Positions 44,856 through 53,375 of a stretch of DNA of 64,000 nucleotides are shown here, piece after piece. This stretch comes from an uncultured bacterium (lineage in GTDB: Bacteria; Bacillota; Clostridia; Lachnospirales; Lachnospiraceae). The stretch spans positions 1 to 64,000 of the forward strand of contig CANDBT010000025.1 of assembly GCA_947383005.1 (NCBI GenBank), given 5' to 3'. Positions within the stretch are counted from its first letter, which is position 1, and each line of letters starts with the position of its first letter. Under the pieces are notes generated by a model. That model was not told the DNA's origin. It did not search any database and worked only from the letters and a program-made list of their open reading frames with translations. Made by a program: the position numbers and the translations under genes.

Positions 44856-45506
44856 TTAGAGAGCTGTCTCCGGTATGGTCGGCTCTTCAGGAAAAAAAGG
44901 GCGGTAAAGAAGCCAGAAGAACCAGGAATCCGCATAGGCAGTCAGGGAAAAACCGCACATAAGCCAGAAAAACAGATATACGGGAAACAATTGGGCATCT
45001 ACCAGGGTAAAATACATAGGCAGGCAGGTGATTGCCGTTACGGCTATGGCATAGGCCGGATTTTTCAGCACAAAATAGAAAGCGTAGCTGACCAGCCTGA
45101 AGGTTTTATTCTCGAAAGCGGAAACCGTGGAAAAGACATAGAGGGCAGTCAGAACCAGCAGGATAGCGGCAGCCATCACCACATAGCGGAATATTTGTCC
45201 CATCTCTGCCGGCATGGTGGCCAGGGACTGCCATTCCAGCCAAAGGCAGCCGGCGGCCAGGAGCAGCAGAAGCCAGATAATTGTAGATTGGAGAAAATTC
45301 CTTCGAAAGCTTTTCCAGTATGCCTTCCAACAGAAGATGTCTTTGTCCTTGTGAAGCTTCAATGTACAATAATATAAAGCTGTGGTGGATGCGCCGACGG
45401 TGATAAGGGGCAGGCTGGATATCATCCATAAAAGGTTGAGGGCAATCAATTTTCCCAGGAACAGAAAAAACTGATGCAGAAAATTATCTTCATTAAAGAA
45501 ATTCAT
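44856..45506 (-). CDS. YesL-like (DUF624) membrane protein
   Basis: 216 residues with about five hydrophobic helices and the DUF624 start: FFLFLGKLIALNLLWMISSLPLITVGASTTALYY, then KLHKDKDIFCWKAYWKSFRRNF. This family is often found next to sugar ABC importers; its function is unknown. It lies downstream of the importer on the same strand, after a terminator-like hairpin. AAAGGAG precedes the ATG. Confidence 0.85.
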   Translation of the reverse strand: MNFFNEDNFLHQFFLFLGKLIALNLLWMISSLPLITVGASTTALYYCTLKLHKDKDIFCWKAYWKSFRRNFLQSTIIWLLLLLAAGCLWLEWQSLATMPAEMGQIFRYVVMAAAILLVLTALYVFSTVSAFENKTFRLVSYAFYFVLKNPAYAIAVTAITCLPMYFTLVDAQLFPVYLFFWLMCGFSLTAYADSWFFWLLYRPFFPEEPTIPETAL

Positions 45507-45600
45507 AGCTTCTCCTTTCGCAGGGGTATGCAGATGTTTCTGTCCGTGCCAAGGTTAATCATTCAATCATCCTGTTGATTGGCAAATAGGCTATATGCAG

Positions 45601-45646
45601 AAAACCAGCCGCCCCACAAAAAATGTTTTGGGAAGCGGCAGGTTTT
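45601..45646 (-). terminator. Terminator after the permease operon
   Basis: On minus, AAAACCtGCCGCttCCC pairs with GGGGCGGCtGGTTTT across a 14-nt loop and ends in a T-run. The structure is nearly symmetrical and could also stop plus-strand transcription. Confidence 0.6.
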
Positions 45647-45674
45647 ATCAATGCAGGTTAAGTATTGTTTTGTT

Positions 45675-46499
45675 TTACAGTTTACCACCGGAAGTAGCGA
45701 TACCTTCCACAAACTGTTTCTGGAAGATCAGATACAGTACGATCATGGGGATACAGGCTAACAGTGATGCTGCCATCAACTGCGGATAGTTGCTGGTGTA
45801 CTGGCCCTGCATTTTAGCAAGAGCAGCAGACAAAGGCATCACGTCACGGTTACAGATAAGGGGCCACATCAGGTCTTTGTAAGCAAACACGGCGGTAAAG
45901 ATACCAAGCGCTACCATGGAAGACTGGGTCAGAGGAGCCATAATCCACAGGAAAGTCTGGCCGATATTGCAGCCGTCCAAGCGGGCGGCTTCTTCCAAAT
46001 CCCTGGGAAGCCCCATGTAAGCCTGGCGAAGCAGGAAAGTACCAAATGCTGTCACTAAGCCCGGGAATACGAGTGCGAAAATGGTGTTCAGCATCCCCAT
46101 CTTGCTGACCATCAGGTATTGAGGGATAATATAAATCTGGCCTGGAACCATCATCTGGAACAGAATCAGGGAGAACATCAGGTTTTTGCCTTTGAACTCA
46201 AGCCTTGCAAAGGCATAACCAGCCAAGGTAGCGGTCAAAACTGCGGCAATAACACGGCCTGCAATCAGCAGCAGGGTGTTTAAGTAAAGAACCGGGAAGT
46301 TCATGTTGTTAATAACGGTAGTAAAGTTCTCAGTCCTCCATACGCTTGGGAAAATGACAAAAGGATTTACTGACGTAGCCTCAGTCATTGACTTGAAAGC
46401 GGTAAGGGCCATCCATAAAAATGGAACCAGCATGGTAATCGATACCAAAATCAGGATGAGATGAATGAGAGCTGACATGAGTTTTGCTTTTTGTTCCAT
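45675..46499 (-). CDS. Carbohydrate ABC transporter permease (MalG/MsmG type)
   Basis: 274 residues with six predicted membrane helices. The cytoplasmic EAA loop is EAARLDGCNIGQTFLWIMAPL, where the ATPase docks. It is the second permease of a family-1 sugar importer, and the neighbouring alpha-galactosidase suggests raffinose- or melibiose-type substrates. No ATPase gene is present, so a shared MsmK-like ATPase from elsewhere probably powers it. AGGAGGAGG is before the ATG. Confidence 0.93.
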   Translation of the reverse strand: MEQKAKLMSALIHLILILVSITMLVPFLWMALTAFKSMTEATSVNPFVIFPSVWRTENFTTVINNMNFPVLYLNTLLLIAGRVIAAVLTATLAGYAFARLEFKGKNLMFSLILFQMMVPGQIYIIPQYLMVSKMGMLNTIFALVFPGLVTAFGTFLLRQAYMGLPRDLEEAARLDGCNIGQTFLWIMAPLTQSSMVALGIFTAVFAYKDLMWPLICNRDVMPLSAALAKMQGQYTSNYPQLMAASLLACIPMIVLYLIFQKQFVEGIATSGGKL

Positions 46500-46513
46500 A
46501 ACATTTCCTCCTC

Positions 46514-47407
46514 CTAATTATAATATACCCATTTTTTCTGTGCGACCATCTGGAACACGGTGATGACCATGATAATGGCGATCAACAGTACGACGATTGT
46601 GGAACCGTAGCCTTTGTTGTTTTCCACAAAGGAGTTCTGATAGAATAAGTACACAATGGACTGAGTCTTGTAAAGAGCGGGATTGTTTTTATCCATAACC
46701 ATGAAAATCAGGTCAAATACCTGCAGTCCGCCGATGATTCTTGTAATGGATACGAAGAAAATAGTCGGGGAAAGCAGCGGAACGGTAATGTTGAAAAACT
46801 GCTTAATCCCGTTCGCACCGTCAATATCTGCCGCTTCGTAATAATCGCGGGGGATTTCCTGAAGGCCGGCAAGGAACAAAACCATATTGTAGCCGATAAT
46901 GGACCAGATACCGATGACGGCGATGCTGAATACGGCGATCCTGGGATCGGAGATCCATTGGATGTTATTGTGTACGATGTGGTTCAGAAGGCCGAATTCC
47001 GTGTTAAACAGCCATCTCCATACCATGGCTACTGCAGCGGGAGCCGCTACCATAGGCAGGAAAAAGATTGTGCGGTAGGCAGAAACACCTTTCATTTTCC
47101 GATTCAGAAATACGGCCAGGAGCAAGGAAATGGCAATAGAAAACGGCACTTCCACGATGGCGTATTTAAATGTGTTGATTACGGACTGCCAGACTTCTGC
47201 GTCTCCAAAAAGGCGGATATAGTTATCTGCGCCAACAAAGATATTGCCCTTTCCAAAATCTCCGGTTTTGAAAAAGCTTTGATATATGGTCTGGAAAATA
47301 GGGATAATATTTAATATGATAAGACCAATCATAGTAGGAAGGATAAACAGCCATCCCCATAAGAATTCATTGCGTTCCCGGCTGGTTCCTTTTTTTATTG
47401 TGCTCAT
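46514..47407 (-). CDS. Carbohydrate ABC transporter permease (MalF/MsmF type)
   Basis: 297 residues with about six helices; EAADIDGANGIKQFFNITVPLLSP is the EAA loop. It pairs with the downstream permease (14-nt gap). The first helix (LFILPTMIGLIILNIIPIF) is typical of the family. It is separated from the binding-protein gene by a 184-bp gap holding a large hairpin, which commonly lowers permease expression relative to the binding protein. Confidence 0.93.
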   Translation of the reverse strand: MSTIKKGTSRERNEFLWGWLFILPTMIGLIILNIIPIFQTIYQSFFKTGDFGKGNIFVGADNYIRLFGDAEVWQSVINTFKYAIVEVPFSIAISLLLAVFLNRKMKGVSAYRTIFFLPMVAAPAAVAMVWRWLFNTEFGLLNHIVHNNIQWISDPRIAVFSIAVIGIWSIIGYNMVLFLAGLQEIPRDYYEAADIDGANGIKQFFNITVPLLSPTIFFVSITRIIGGLQVFDLIFMVMDKNNPALYKTQSIVYLFYQNSFVENNKGYGSTIVVLLIAIIMVITVFQMVAQKKWVYYN

Positions 47408-47431
47408 AGACTCACCTCTCTCTGATATGAG

Positions 47432-47581
47432 GTTACTGTCCCGCTGCGCGGCAATCAGGAAGTTCCATTAGGATACATCCGACACGGATAAAAATATAGA
47501 TAAAAACATAGATAAAAACAGGATGCCCGGGCTGCCAGCTCCCCGTGGCGGAAGCCGGCAGCGGCATGCCAGGACAGTAAC
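47432..47581. repeat. 150-bp intercistronic segment with perfect 10-bp inverted ends
   Basis: GTTACTGTCC (47432-47441) and GGACAGTAAC (47572-47581) are exact inverted ends. The interior has the hairpin at 47521-47570 and two direct copies of ATAGATAAAAACA (47495-47520). Length and GTTAC/GTAAC ends recall family A, but the flanks (GATATGAG, AGTTTATG) are not duplicated. Confidence 0.4.
47521..47570 (-). terminator. Intercistronic hairpin between binding-protein and permease genes
   Basis: On minus, GGCATGCCGCTGCCGGCT pairs imperfectly with AGCTGGCAGCCCGGGCATCC and is followed by TGTTTTTATC. It is likely an attenuator or 3' stabiliser that keeps binding-protein mRNA abundant. Confidence 0.55.
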
Positions 47582-47591
47582 AGTTTATGAT

Positions 47592-48890
47592 TTAATTTTC
47601 TTCGGCGATTTTTTCGTTCATAATCTGGGCGATATTGGCACAGGCAGTAGCCATATCTTCTTCACCGTTCCATGGCTTTTTCAGCTCTTCAACCATGGGG
47701 TTCCACCAAGCAAGGGTAGATTTGGTTGAGGGACGGAAAACTACGTCGTCCATAGCATCCAGGTAGGGCTGTAAATTGAACAGATCCGTGTCGTTGACCC
47801 ACTGATCAGATACGCCGTCGTAAGCAGCCATGGTCACACCCAGTTCAGCTTGTTTCTGCTGCATCTCTTTGGAAGCGAACCATTCGATCAATTTGTAAGC
47901 GCCTTCAGGATTCTTGGTGCCTGCAGAAGCAGACCAGCCAAGCCCGTTGTAAAGGGAGACGCTTCTGCCGGTTGCCGGGTCTTTGGGGAGGCGGGCTACG
48001 TCGGCATGAGCAGCGATGTATTCATTGTCTTTGAAAGCGGCAACCATCCAGGAACCCTGGCTGATCATGGCAACCTTACCGGAACCAAACAGTACGTCCG
48101 TACCGGTTTCAGACATGGTGGATGCCGGCGGCATGGTTTCTTTAACCAGCTTGTCGAAGAATTCCATGGCAGCAACGGTCTTGGGATCATCAAAACCGGA
48201 TTTGCCTTCTTCGTTCAGTACGCATCCGCCTAAAGTATATACGGTATTCATCCAGGTATCCTGCTCATTGGACGGGTTAGCGCAGAAACCGAACTGGCTG
48301 CCGTCGTCTTTGGTGAGCTGTTTGGCAATATCATAGAAATCATCCCAGGTCCAGCTTCCATCCGGATAAGGAATGCCTGCCTCATCAAACATATCTTTGT
48401 TGTACCAGATGGCAACGGTGTCCATGTCCTTCGGCAGCGCGTAGATCTTGCCGTCATAGGTGTACATGTTCTTCAAATCTTCCGGGAACTTGTCAAGTTC
48501 CAGAGTTTCACTGGCGTTTACCTTGTCTGTGATGTCCAGGAGAATGCCATTGGACATATAGCGGACGGCTTCGTTGGAATGCATCCAGAACACGTCAGGC
48601 ATATCGCCGCCGGAAGCGCCCGCTTCCAGAAGTGTCCAGTAGCTGTTCCATTCGATAACCTGAAGCTGAGTCTCAATACCGGTTGCTTCGGTAAAATCAT
48701 TGAGGATCTGCTGCAGTCCGGGCTGCTGTCCATTGTCCCAGATAGCTACGGTCAGCTTTCCGCCGGCATCGCCGCCCCCGGTGTTCCCGCCGTCAGAGGA
48801 TTCGCCGCCGCCTCCGCCGCAAGCGCTCAGACTGGCTGTTGCCAAGGCCGCACAGAGGCCCAGTGCAAGAAGTTTGTTGCGTCTTTTCAT
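47592..48890 (-). CDS. Sugar-binding lipoprotein of an ABC importer (family 1)
   Basis: 432 residues. Signal peptide with lipobox SLSACG, then a Gly/Asp/Ser-rich tether (about 22-45). The SBP_bac_1 fold has LTVAIWDNGQQPGLQQIL, VFWMHSNEAVRYMSNG, MDTVAIWYNKDMFDEAGIPYPDGSWTWDDFYDIAK and SLYNGLGWSASAGTKNPEGAYKLIEWFAS. It captures an oligosaccharide outside the cell for the two permeases. GGAGG precedes the ATG. Confidence 0.94.
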   Translation of the reverse strand: MKRRNKLLALGLCAALATASLSACGGGGGESSDGGNTGGGDAGGKLTVAIWDNGQQPGLQQILNDFTEATGIETQLQVIEWNSYWTLLEAGASGGDMPDVFWMHSNEAVRYMSNGILLDITDKVNASETLELDKFPEDLKNMYTYDGKIYALPKDMDTVAIWYNKDMFDEAGIPYPDGSWTWDDFYDIAKQLTKDDGSQFGFCANPSNEQDTWMNTVYTLGGCVLNEEGKSGFDDPKTVAAMEFFDKLVKETMPPASTMSETGTDVLFGSGKVAMISQGSWMVAAFKDNEYIAAHADVARLPKDPATGRSVSLYNGLGWSASAGTKNPEGAYKLIEWFASKEMQQKQAELGVTMAAYDGVSDQWVNDTDLFNLQPYLDAMDDVVFRPSTKSTLAWWNPMVEELKKPWNGEEDMATACANIAQIMNEKIAEEN

Positions 48891-48909
48891 AATTCTTTAC
48901 CTCCATATT

Positions 48910-48933
48910 CGTCATAATGCCGTCATAATGACG
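48910..48933 (-). promoter_or_regulatory. Repeated CGTCATAATG motif in the binding-protein leader
   Basis: CGTCATAATG occurs twice, 11 bp apart. The second copy extends to the perfect palindrome CGTCA-TAA-TGACG (48921-48933). It lies between the promoter and the start codon, a good position for a repressor operator. Unproven. Confidence 0.4.
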
Positions 48934-48948
48934 TATTTCTTGCTTATA

Positions 48949-48977
48949 ATTATATGAAAAGATAGCTATATTGTCTA
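48949..48977 (-). promoter_or_regulatory. Promoter of the sugar ABC operon
   Basis: On minus: TAGACA (48977-48972), 17 bp, perfect TATAAT (48954-48949). Confidence 0.72.
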
Positions 48978-49010
48978 TGGATAAGCAGTAATAATTTTTA
49001 CACATTTAAC

Positions 49011-49043
49011 ATGGAAAAATGAACAAGGATATGGAAAAATGAA
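49011..49043 (+). promoter_or_regulatory. Tandem 13-bp half-sites for an AraC regulator
   Basis: ATGGAAAAATGAA at 49011-49023 and again at 49031-49043, a 20-bp period, about two helical turns, as used by AraC dimers. The sites lie between the divergent promoters; the second overlaps the -35 of the AraC gene. Confidence 0.55.
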
Positions 49044-49060
49044 TTGATTTGGTGTATAAT
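49032..49060 (+). promoter_or_regulatory. Candidate promoter of the first AraC gene
   Basis: TGGAAA (49032-49037, weak -35), 17 bp, perfect TATAAT (49055-49060). The weak -35 inside a half-site suggests activator dependence or autoregulation. Confidence 0.5.
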
Positions 49061-49156
49061 AAACAAAAATTGATTTAAACTGTCCAACATAAAAACGGAT
49101 TGTTCCTTGTTGTATTTTACTGGTAACAACACAAAACATCAATAGGAGATGATCGC

Positions 49157-50065
49157 ATGAAAAACGTCAAATATACGGATTGCGCCGAATTCCGGTGTCT
49201 GGAACATTTGCGGGAGACTTGTATGGATCTTTATTTGATCCACTGTGGCCTGGAACATTGCCTTCCTACCCACGCAATCAGCCATTCCATTCGGGAAGAA
49301 TATATTGTTCACTTTGTATTGGAAGGGAAAGGGTCTTATACGGTCAATGGTATTACGTATTTTCTTAATGCAAACCAGATGTTTTTAATCCGTCCGGGGG
49401 AAGAGGTGAGTTATGCGGCTGATATGGAAGAACCTTGGACCTACGCCTGGATTGGTTTTAACGGGATTCGAGCCGAAGCTTGTTTGAAAAACAGCGGATT
49501 TTCCAAACAGGCTTATGTTCTTCCCTTTAGGAACCAGGATCTGCTGGTAGAACAGATCATCCGGATTCTCAATGCTGTTCAGCTTTCTTTTTCCAATGAT
49601 TTAAAACGAAATGCTTGCCTAATGATGATTTTATCCTTATTAGTAGATAATTATACTCATGATTTTTGCAACAAAAACAGTACTTCCGGCCATTATGATT
49701 ATAATCGGAACGTTTATGTGGAACAAGCTATGGATTATGTAAAGTGGAGATACAGTTATGGAATTAATGTGTCGGATATTGCCAATTATATCGGTATCAG
49801 CCGTACTTATTTGAACCATGTGTTCCAGAAAGAACTGGGGCTTTCCGCACAGAAGTTCCTGATGGATTTCCGGCTCCATAAGGCCGCTAATTTATTGATT
49901 TCCACAGAATATCCGGTAGCTGAGGTGTCTACCTCCGTAGGATATGAAGATTCCCTGGCTTTTTCCAAAGCATTTAAAAAGAAGTTTGGCTTAAGCCCCA
50001 AAAATTATCGCCTGCAGAAAGAAGATTTGGAAAAGTATTCGGAAAAGCAGCCTGCTATAGAATGA
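49157..50065 (+). CDS. AraC-family regulator (sugar-operon type)
   Basis: 302 residues. The N-terminal cupin (about 20-130: VLEGKGSYTVNGITYFL, MFLIRPGEEVSYAAD, PWTYAWIGFNG) binds a sugar. The C-terminal double helix-turn-helix (195-295: GINVSDIANYIGISRTYLNHVFQKELG, PVAEVSTSVGYEDSLAFSKAFKKKFGLSPKNYR) binds DNA. It is divergent from the ABC operon and likely its activator, MsmR/RafR-like. AGGAGATG precedes the ATG. Confidence 0.92.
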   Translation: MKNVKYTDCAEFRCLEHLRETCMDLYLIHCGLEHCLPTHAISHSIREEYIVHFVLEGKGSYTVNGITYFLNANQMFLIRPGEEVSYAADMEEPWTYAWIGFNGIRAEACLKNSGFSKQAYVLPFRNQDLLVEQIIRILNAVQLSFSNDLKRNACLMMILSLLVDNYTHDFCNKNSTSGHYDYNRNVYVEQAMDYVKWRYSYGINVSDIANYIGISRTYLNHVFQKELGLSAQKFLMDFRLHKAANLLISTEYPVAEVSTSVGYEDSLAFSKAFKKKFGLSPKNYRLQKEDLEKYSEKQPAIE

Positions 50066-50084
50066 AAGTAAATTGAGGAAAGGT

Positions 50085-50963
50085 ATGGAACAGTCTTTCG
50101 TATTACAGTTGGATAACCGGCAGATACAGGATTTTTATTTGTGCTTTTGCGGTTATGAGAAATGCGGTCGGCTTCACAGCTTTGGGCCGGCTGTGCGGTC
50201 TAATTATGTGATTCATTATGTTTTGGAAGGCGAAGGGGATTATATGGTGGCGGGTCAGCAGTATCATCTGCAAGCCGGCCAGGGTTTTTTGATCGAACCG
50301 GATACGGTTACTTTGTACCGGGCAAGCCCGGATAATCCATGGACCTATGTATGGGTAGGCTTTTCCGGGCAAAGGGCGCCGGAATATTTATATCATCTGG
50401 GATTCAACCATAACCATTTGATTTTTCAAAGTCTGGAGTCAGATAGGATTCGCAGTTTGGTTTTTGAAATGTTAAAGAATAATCGGATCAGCCTGAAAAA
50501 CGAATTTTATCTTCATGGGCTGTTTTATGAGTTTTTTTCCTGTCTGGTCAATGAGGACAGCCAATATCCGGAAGCGGGAAAACGGCTTCAAAAAAACATC
50601 AGCCGGTATCTGAGAATGGCGGTGGCTTATATCCAACAACATTACTCCGAAGGCATCCAGGTATCGGATATCGCTGAGCATGTAGCGGTAAGCAGGGTAT
50701 ATTTATATCAGATGTTTAATGAAGCCTTGGGAGTGTCTCCGAAAGAATATTTGACGAATTTTTGTCTTACCCGGGCCGCAGAGCTGCTTTTGCTGAGCGA
50801 TCAGCCGGTGGAAGAGATAGCGGCCAGCTGCGGCTTTAAAAATCCGGCGGCGTTCTCCGCCAAATTCAAAAGCCGCATGGGAATGACCCCTACTCAGTAT
50901 CGCGTTTCCGTGCCGGCTTCCTATCGGGAGCGTATGGAGAAGGAACTTAACAGCCTCCTCTGA
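50085..50963 (+). CDS. Second AraC-family regulator, paralogue of the first
   Basis: 292 residues with the same architecture and many shared blocks (VLEGEGDYMVAGQQYHL, PWTYVWVGFSG, GIQVSDIAEHVAVSRVYLYQMFNEALGVSPKEYL, EEIAASCGFKNPAAFSAKFKSRMGMTPTQYR). It lies 19 nt after its paralogue, so is probably cotranscribed. The two may control the importer and the alpha-galactosidase separately. The start is ATG 50085 with GAGGAAAGG upstream. Its 3' end overlaps the convergent alpha-galactosidase gene by 17 bp. Confidence 0.9.
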   Translation: MEQSFVLQLDNRQIQDFYLCFCGYEKCGRLHSFGPAVRSNYVIHYVLEGEGDYMVAGQQYHLQAGQGFLIEPDTVTLYRASPDNPWTYVWVGFSGQRAPEYLYHLGFNHNHLIFQSLESDRIRSLVFEMLKNNRISLKNEFYLHGLFYEFFSCLVNEDSQYPEAGKRLQKNISRYLRMAVAYIQQHYSEGIQVSDIAEHVAVSRVYLYQMFNEALGVSPKEYLTNFCLTRAAELLLLSDQPVEEIAASCGFKNPAAFSAKFKSRMGMTPTQYRVSVPASYRERMEKELNSLL

Positions 50964-53181
50964 GCACAACTATTTTTGACCAGAAATCGGTACATATATC
51001 CAGGCCAGGCTCCGGATGGCCGCTTGCCGGCTGGCCGGAGGACGGGTCGGTGGTAATCAGTCCTAAATTCATCAGCTCATCGCCGTAATGGGTTTCTCCG
51101 GATTCGGTTTGATAGGCCATATTGGGGTCAAGGCCTTTCAGCAGCAGTCTCCGGTATTCGCAGTTTACGTCATTGAGAATCTTATAATATCCTACAATAG
51201 CTGTTTTTTTGTCTTCAGAGACGACCATCCAGGCGGATATATTGTGTTCAAAGGGGCTTTGCAGCCGATAGAAAGTCCCATACTGAATAACCTGGCGGTA
51301 TTGTTTCATAAAACGGATTTGTTCACGGACAGTTTCCCGCTCTTTGTCAGAAAGGTTTTGTAAATCCAGCTCATAGCCGAAAGCGCCGAAATAAGCTACA
51401 TTGCCCCGGGTTTCCAAAGGCGTATGGCGGAACAACTGATGGTTGGGCGTGGCGGAAACATGGGCGCCCATGCTGCTGACAGGATAGCAGAAGCTGGTTC
51501 CGTACTGGATTTTGATTCTTTCTGCCGCATCGGTATCGTCGCTGGTCCAGCATTGGGGGGCATAATACAGCATCCCGGCATCGAAACGGGCGCCGCCGCT
51601 GGCGCAGGATTCAAAAAGGATATGCGGGAAATGCTCAATCAGCCGTTCATACAGAGAATACAGCCCGAGAATATAGCGGTGGAATACTTCGCCTTGCCGG
51701 TTGGCCGGAAGAGCCAGGGAATAACACTCGGTGATGGAACGGTTCATATCCCATTTAATATAGGAAATTTTGGATTCTGCCAAAATAGCGGCAATCATTT
51801 CATAAATATAGTCTACCACTTCCGGACGGGATAAATCCAATACATACTGGTGGCGGCTCGGGGAGAGGGGACGGCCGGGAGTCTGCAGCAGCCAATCGGG
51901 ATGGGCGCGATACAGATCACTATTTTTATTGACCATTTCAAGTTCTACCCATAGGCCGAATTTAAGTCCAAGAGCTTCCACCTTTTCGGACAAGCCTTTA
52001 ATGCCGCCGGGCAGGCGGTCCGTATTGGCATACCAGTCTCCAAGACCCGCATGATCGTCCGTGCGGGCGCCGAACCAGCCGTCGTCGAGGACAAACAGCT
52101 CAATGCCGTCATTTTTGGCCGCTCTGGCGATATCCAGCAATTTATCTTCATTAAAATCAAAATATGTGGCTTCCCAGTTGTTCAGCAGAATCGGCCTTAC
52201 CCGATCCCGCCACTGGCCCCTGGCCAGCCGACGGCCAAAAAGCCGGTGGAAAGTCTGGCTCATGCCGTTTAATCCATCTTTGGAATAAACCGCGACGGCT
52301 TCCGGAGTCTGGAAATGCTCCCCCGGGTCAAGGCGCCAGGTAAAGGTAAAAGGATTGATGCCCAGCATGACACGGGTCACATTGTATGTGTCAACTTCGG
52401 CTTGTGCCAGGAAGTTTCCGCTGTAAATCAGCGAAAAACCCATGGCTTCTCCCTGGAATTCGTCCGCTGTCGGCCGTTTCAGCACGATAAAGGGATTGTG
52501 GTTGTGGCTGGAATGGCCGCGCGAGCTGTTTACAGCCTGGATTCCCTGCTCTAACCGGCGGGTTCTGACCTGACGCTCCCGGGACCAGGCGCCGGAAAAT
52601 TGAATCCAGTCGTAATCACAGTCCGGCAAATCAAGGCTGATGCTCATAGCACGGGTGATATCAAAGGAGTCCCGGGTGGAATTTTCAAAACGGGCGCTTC
52701 TGGCGATGGCATTTTCTTTGTTGAAAATCGAATAGAGGAGGATCAATTTCATGCCCAGAAGCCTGTCAGTTAAAGTTATTTCCAGGGTGTCCGCTTCCTC
52801 GTCATCCTCGGTATAGGTAGCGGGCAGGCCCTCTAATCCCGGTTTTCCTTTATATATCCGATGGCTCTCATAGGAAAAATCCGTAATCCGGCTGCCGTTG
52901 GGTTGGAGAACTTCCATTGCCGGCAGCTTAAAGTCTGTAGTGCCGTATACGGGATATTCCTGTTTGATATGTTCCAGGGAAAAATTGCCGCCTTCGCTCT
53001 GGTATGCGGTCATGGGCCGGTGGCTGGTTTCCAGCAGATAACCGAAATCATCCCGGTCATGAATGCGGGCGCCAAAGTAGAGCTGGCCTAAATGGCCGTT
53101 TTCCAGGATTTTGATAATATAACTAATCTGGCTGTTGTGAAGATGGAATTCTTTTGACTTTTCATGAAATATAATTGCCAT
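50947..53181 (-). CDS. Alpha-galactosidase, GH36 family
   Basis: 744 residues, the full length for cytosolic tetrameric GH36 enzymes. The N-terminal beta-supersandwich covers about 1-320. The barrel has LFVLDDGWFGARTDD, GLWVELEMVN, ISYIKWDMNR (nucleophile Asp) and CWTSDDTDAAERIKIQYGTS (acid/base Asp). A C-terminal beta domain ends the chain. It releases galactose from melibiose, raffinose or stachyose imported by the adjacent transporter. No signal peptide. ATG 53181 has GGAGG 8 nt upstream; the in-frame ATG at 53196 does not. Confidence 0.95.
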   Translation of the reverse strand: MAIIFHEKSKEFHLHNSQISYIIKILENGHLGQLYFGARIHDRDDFGYLLETSHRPMTAYQSEGGNFSLEHIKQEYPVYGTTDFKLPAMEVLQPNGSRITDFSYESHRIYKGKPGLEGLPATYTEDDEEADTLEITLTDRLLGMKLILLYSIFNKENAIARSARFENSTRDSFDITRAMSISLDLPDCDYDWIQFSGAWSRERQVRTRRLEQGIQAVNSSRGHSSHNHNPFIVLKRPTADEFQGEAMGFSLIYSGNFLAQAEVDTYNVTRVMLGINPFTFTWRLDPGEHFQTPEAVAVYSKDGLNGMSQTFHRLFGRRLARGQWRDRVRPILLNNWEATYFDFNEDKLLDIARAAKNDGIELFVLDDGWFGARTDDHAGLGDWYANTDRLPGGIKGLSEKVEALGLKFGLWVELEMVNKNSDLYRAHPDWLLQTPGRPLSPSRHQYVLDLSRPEVVDYIYEMIAAILAESKISYIKWDMNRSITECYSLALPANRQGEVFHRYILGLYSLYERLIEHFPHILFESCASGGARFDAGMLYYAPQCWTSDDTDAAERIKIQYGTSFCYPVSSMGAHVSATPNHQLFRHTPLETRGNVAYFGAFGYELDLQNLSDKERETVREQIRFMKQYRQVIQYGTFYRLQSPFEHNISAWMVVSEDKKTAIVGYYKILNDVNCEYRRLLLKGLDPNMAYQTESGETHYGDELMNLGLITTDPSSGQPASGHPEPGLDICTDFWSKIVVLRGGC

Positions 53182-53225
53182 GATGTGATCCTCCATGTCT
53201 GTGTATGGCCCTTACCGGAATTTTT

Positions 53226-53375
53226 GTAACAGTTTAGACGGCGGGGAATTTAACATGAATTTTGGGCGTCAAGCTTGCTTGTAAGCCAAAATTCATGTTA
53301 AATTCCCCATCGGATGGACATCCCAGCTTCTTGTCCGGCGTAGACGGGCAAGAAGATACCCGTCTGAATTGTTAC
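53226..53375 (+). mobile_element. MITE-like palindromic element, family A, copy 1
   Basis: 150 bp with inverted ends GTAACAGTTTAGACGG (53226-53241) and CCGTCTGAATTGTTAC (53360-53375), 14 of 16 matching, flanked on both sides by the identical 8-mer GAATTTTT (53218-53225 and 53376-53383). Inside, arms 53243-53265 and 53286-53308 form a perfect 23-bp stem around the loop GCGTCAAGCTTGCTTGTAAG, followed by hairpin CTTCTTGTCCG/CGGGCAAGAAG. No transposase is encoded. Confidence 0.8.

Noticed and set aside
44796-45377. 193-codon plus-strand open frame
   Set aside because: It is antisense to the YesL-like gene, has Gln/His-rich shadow composition and no known motif.
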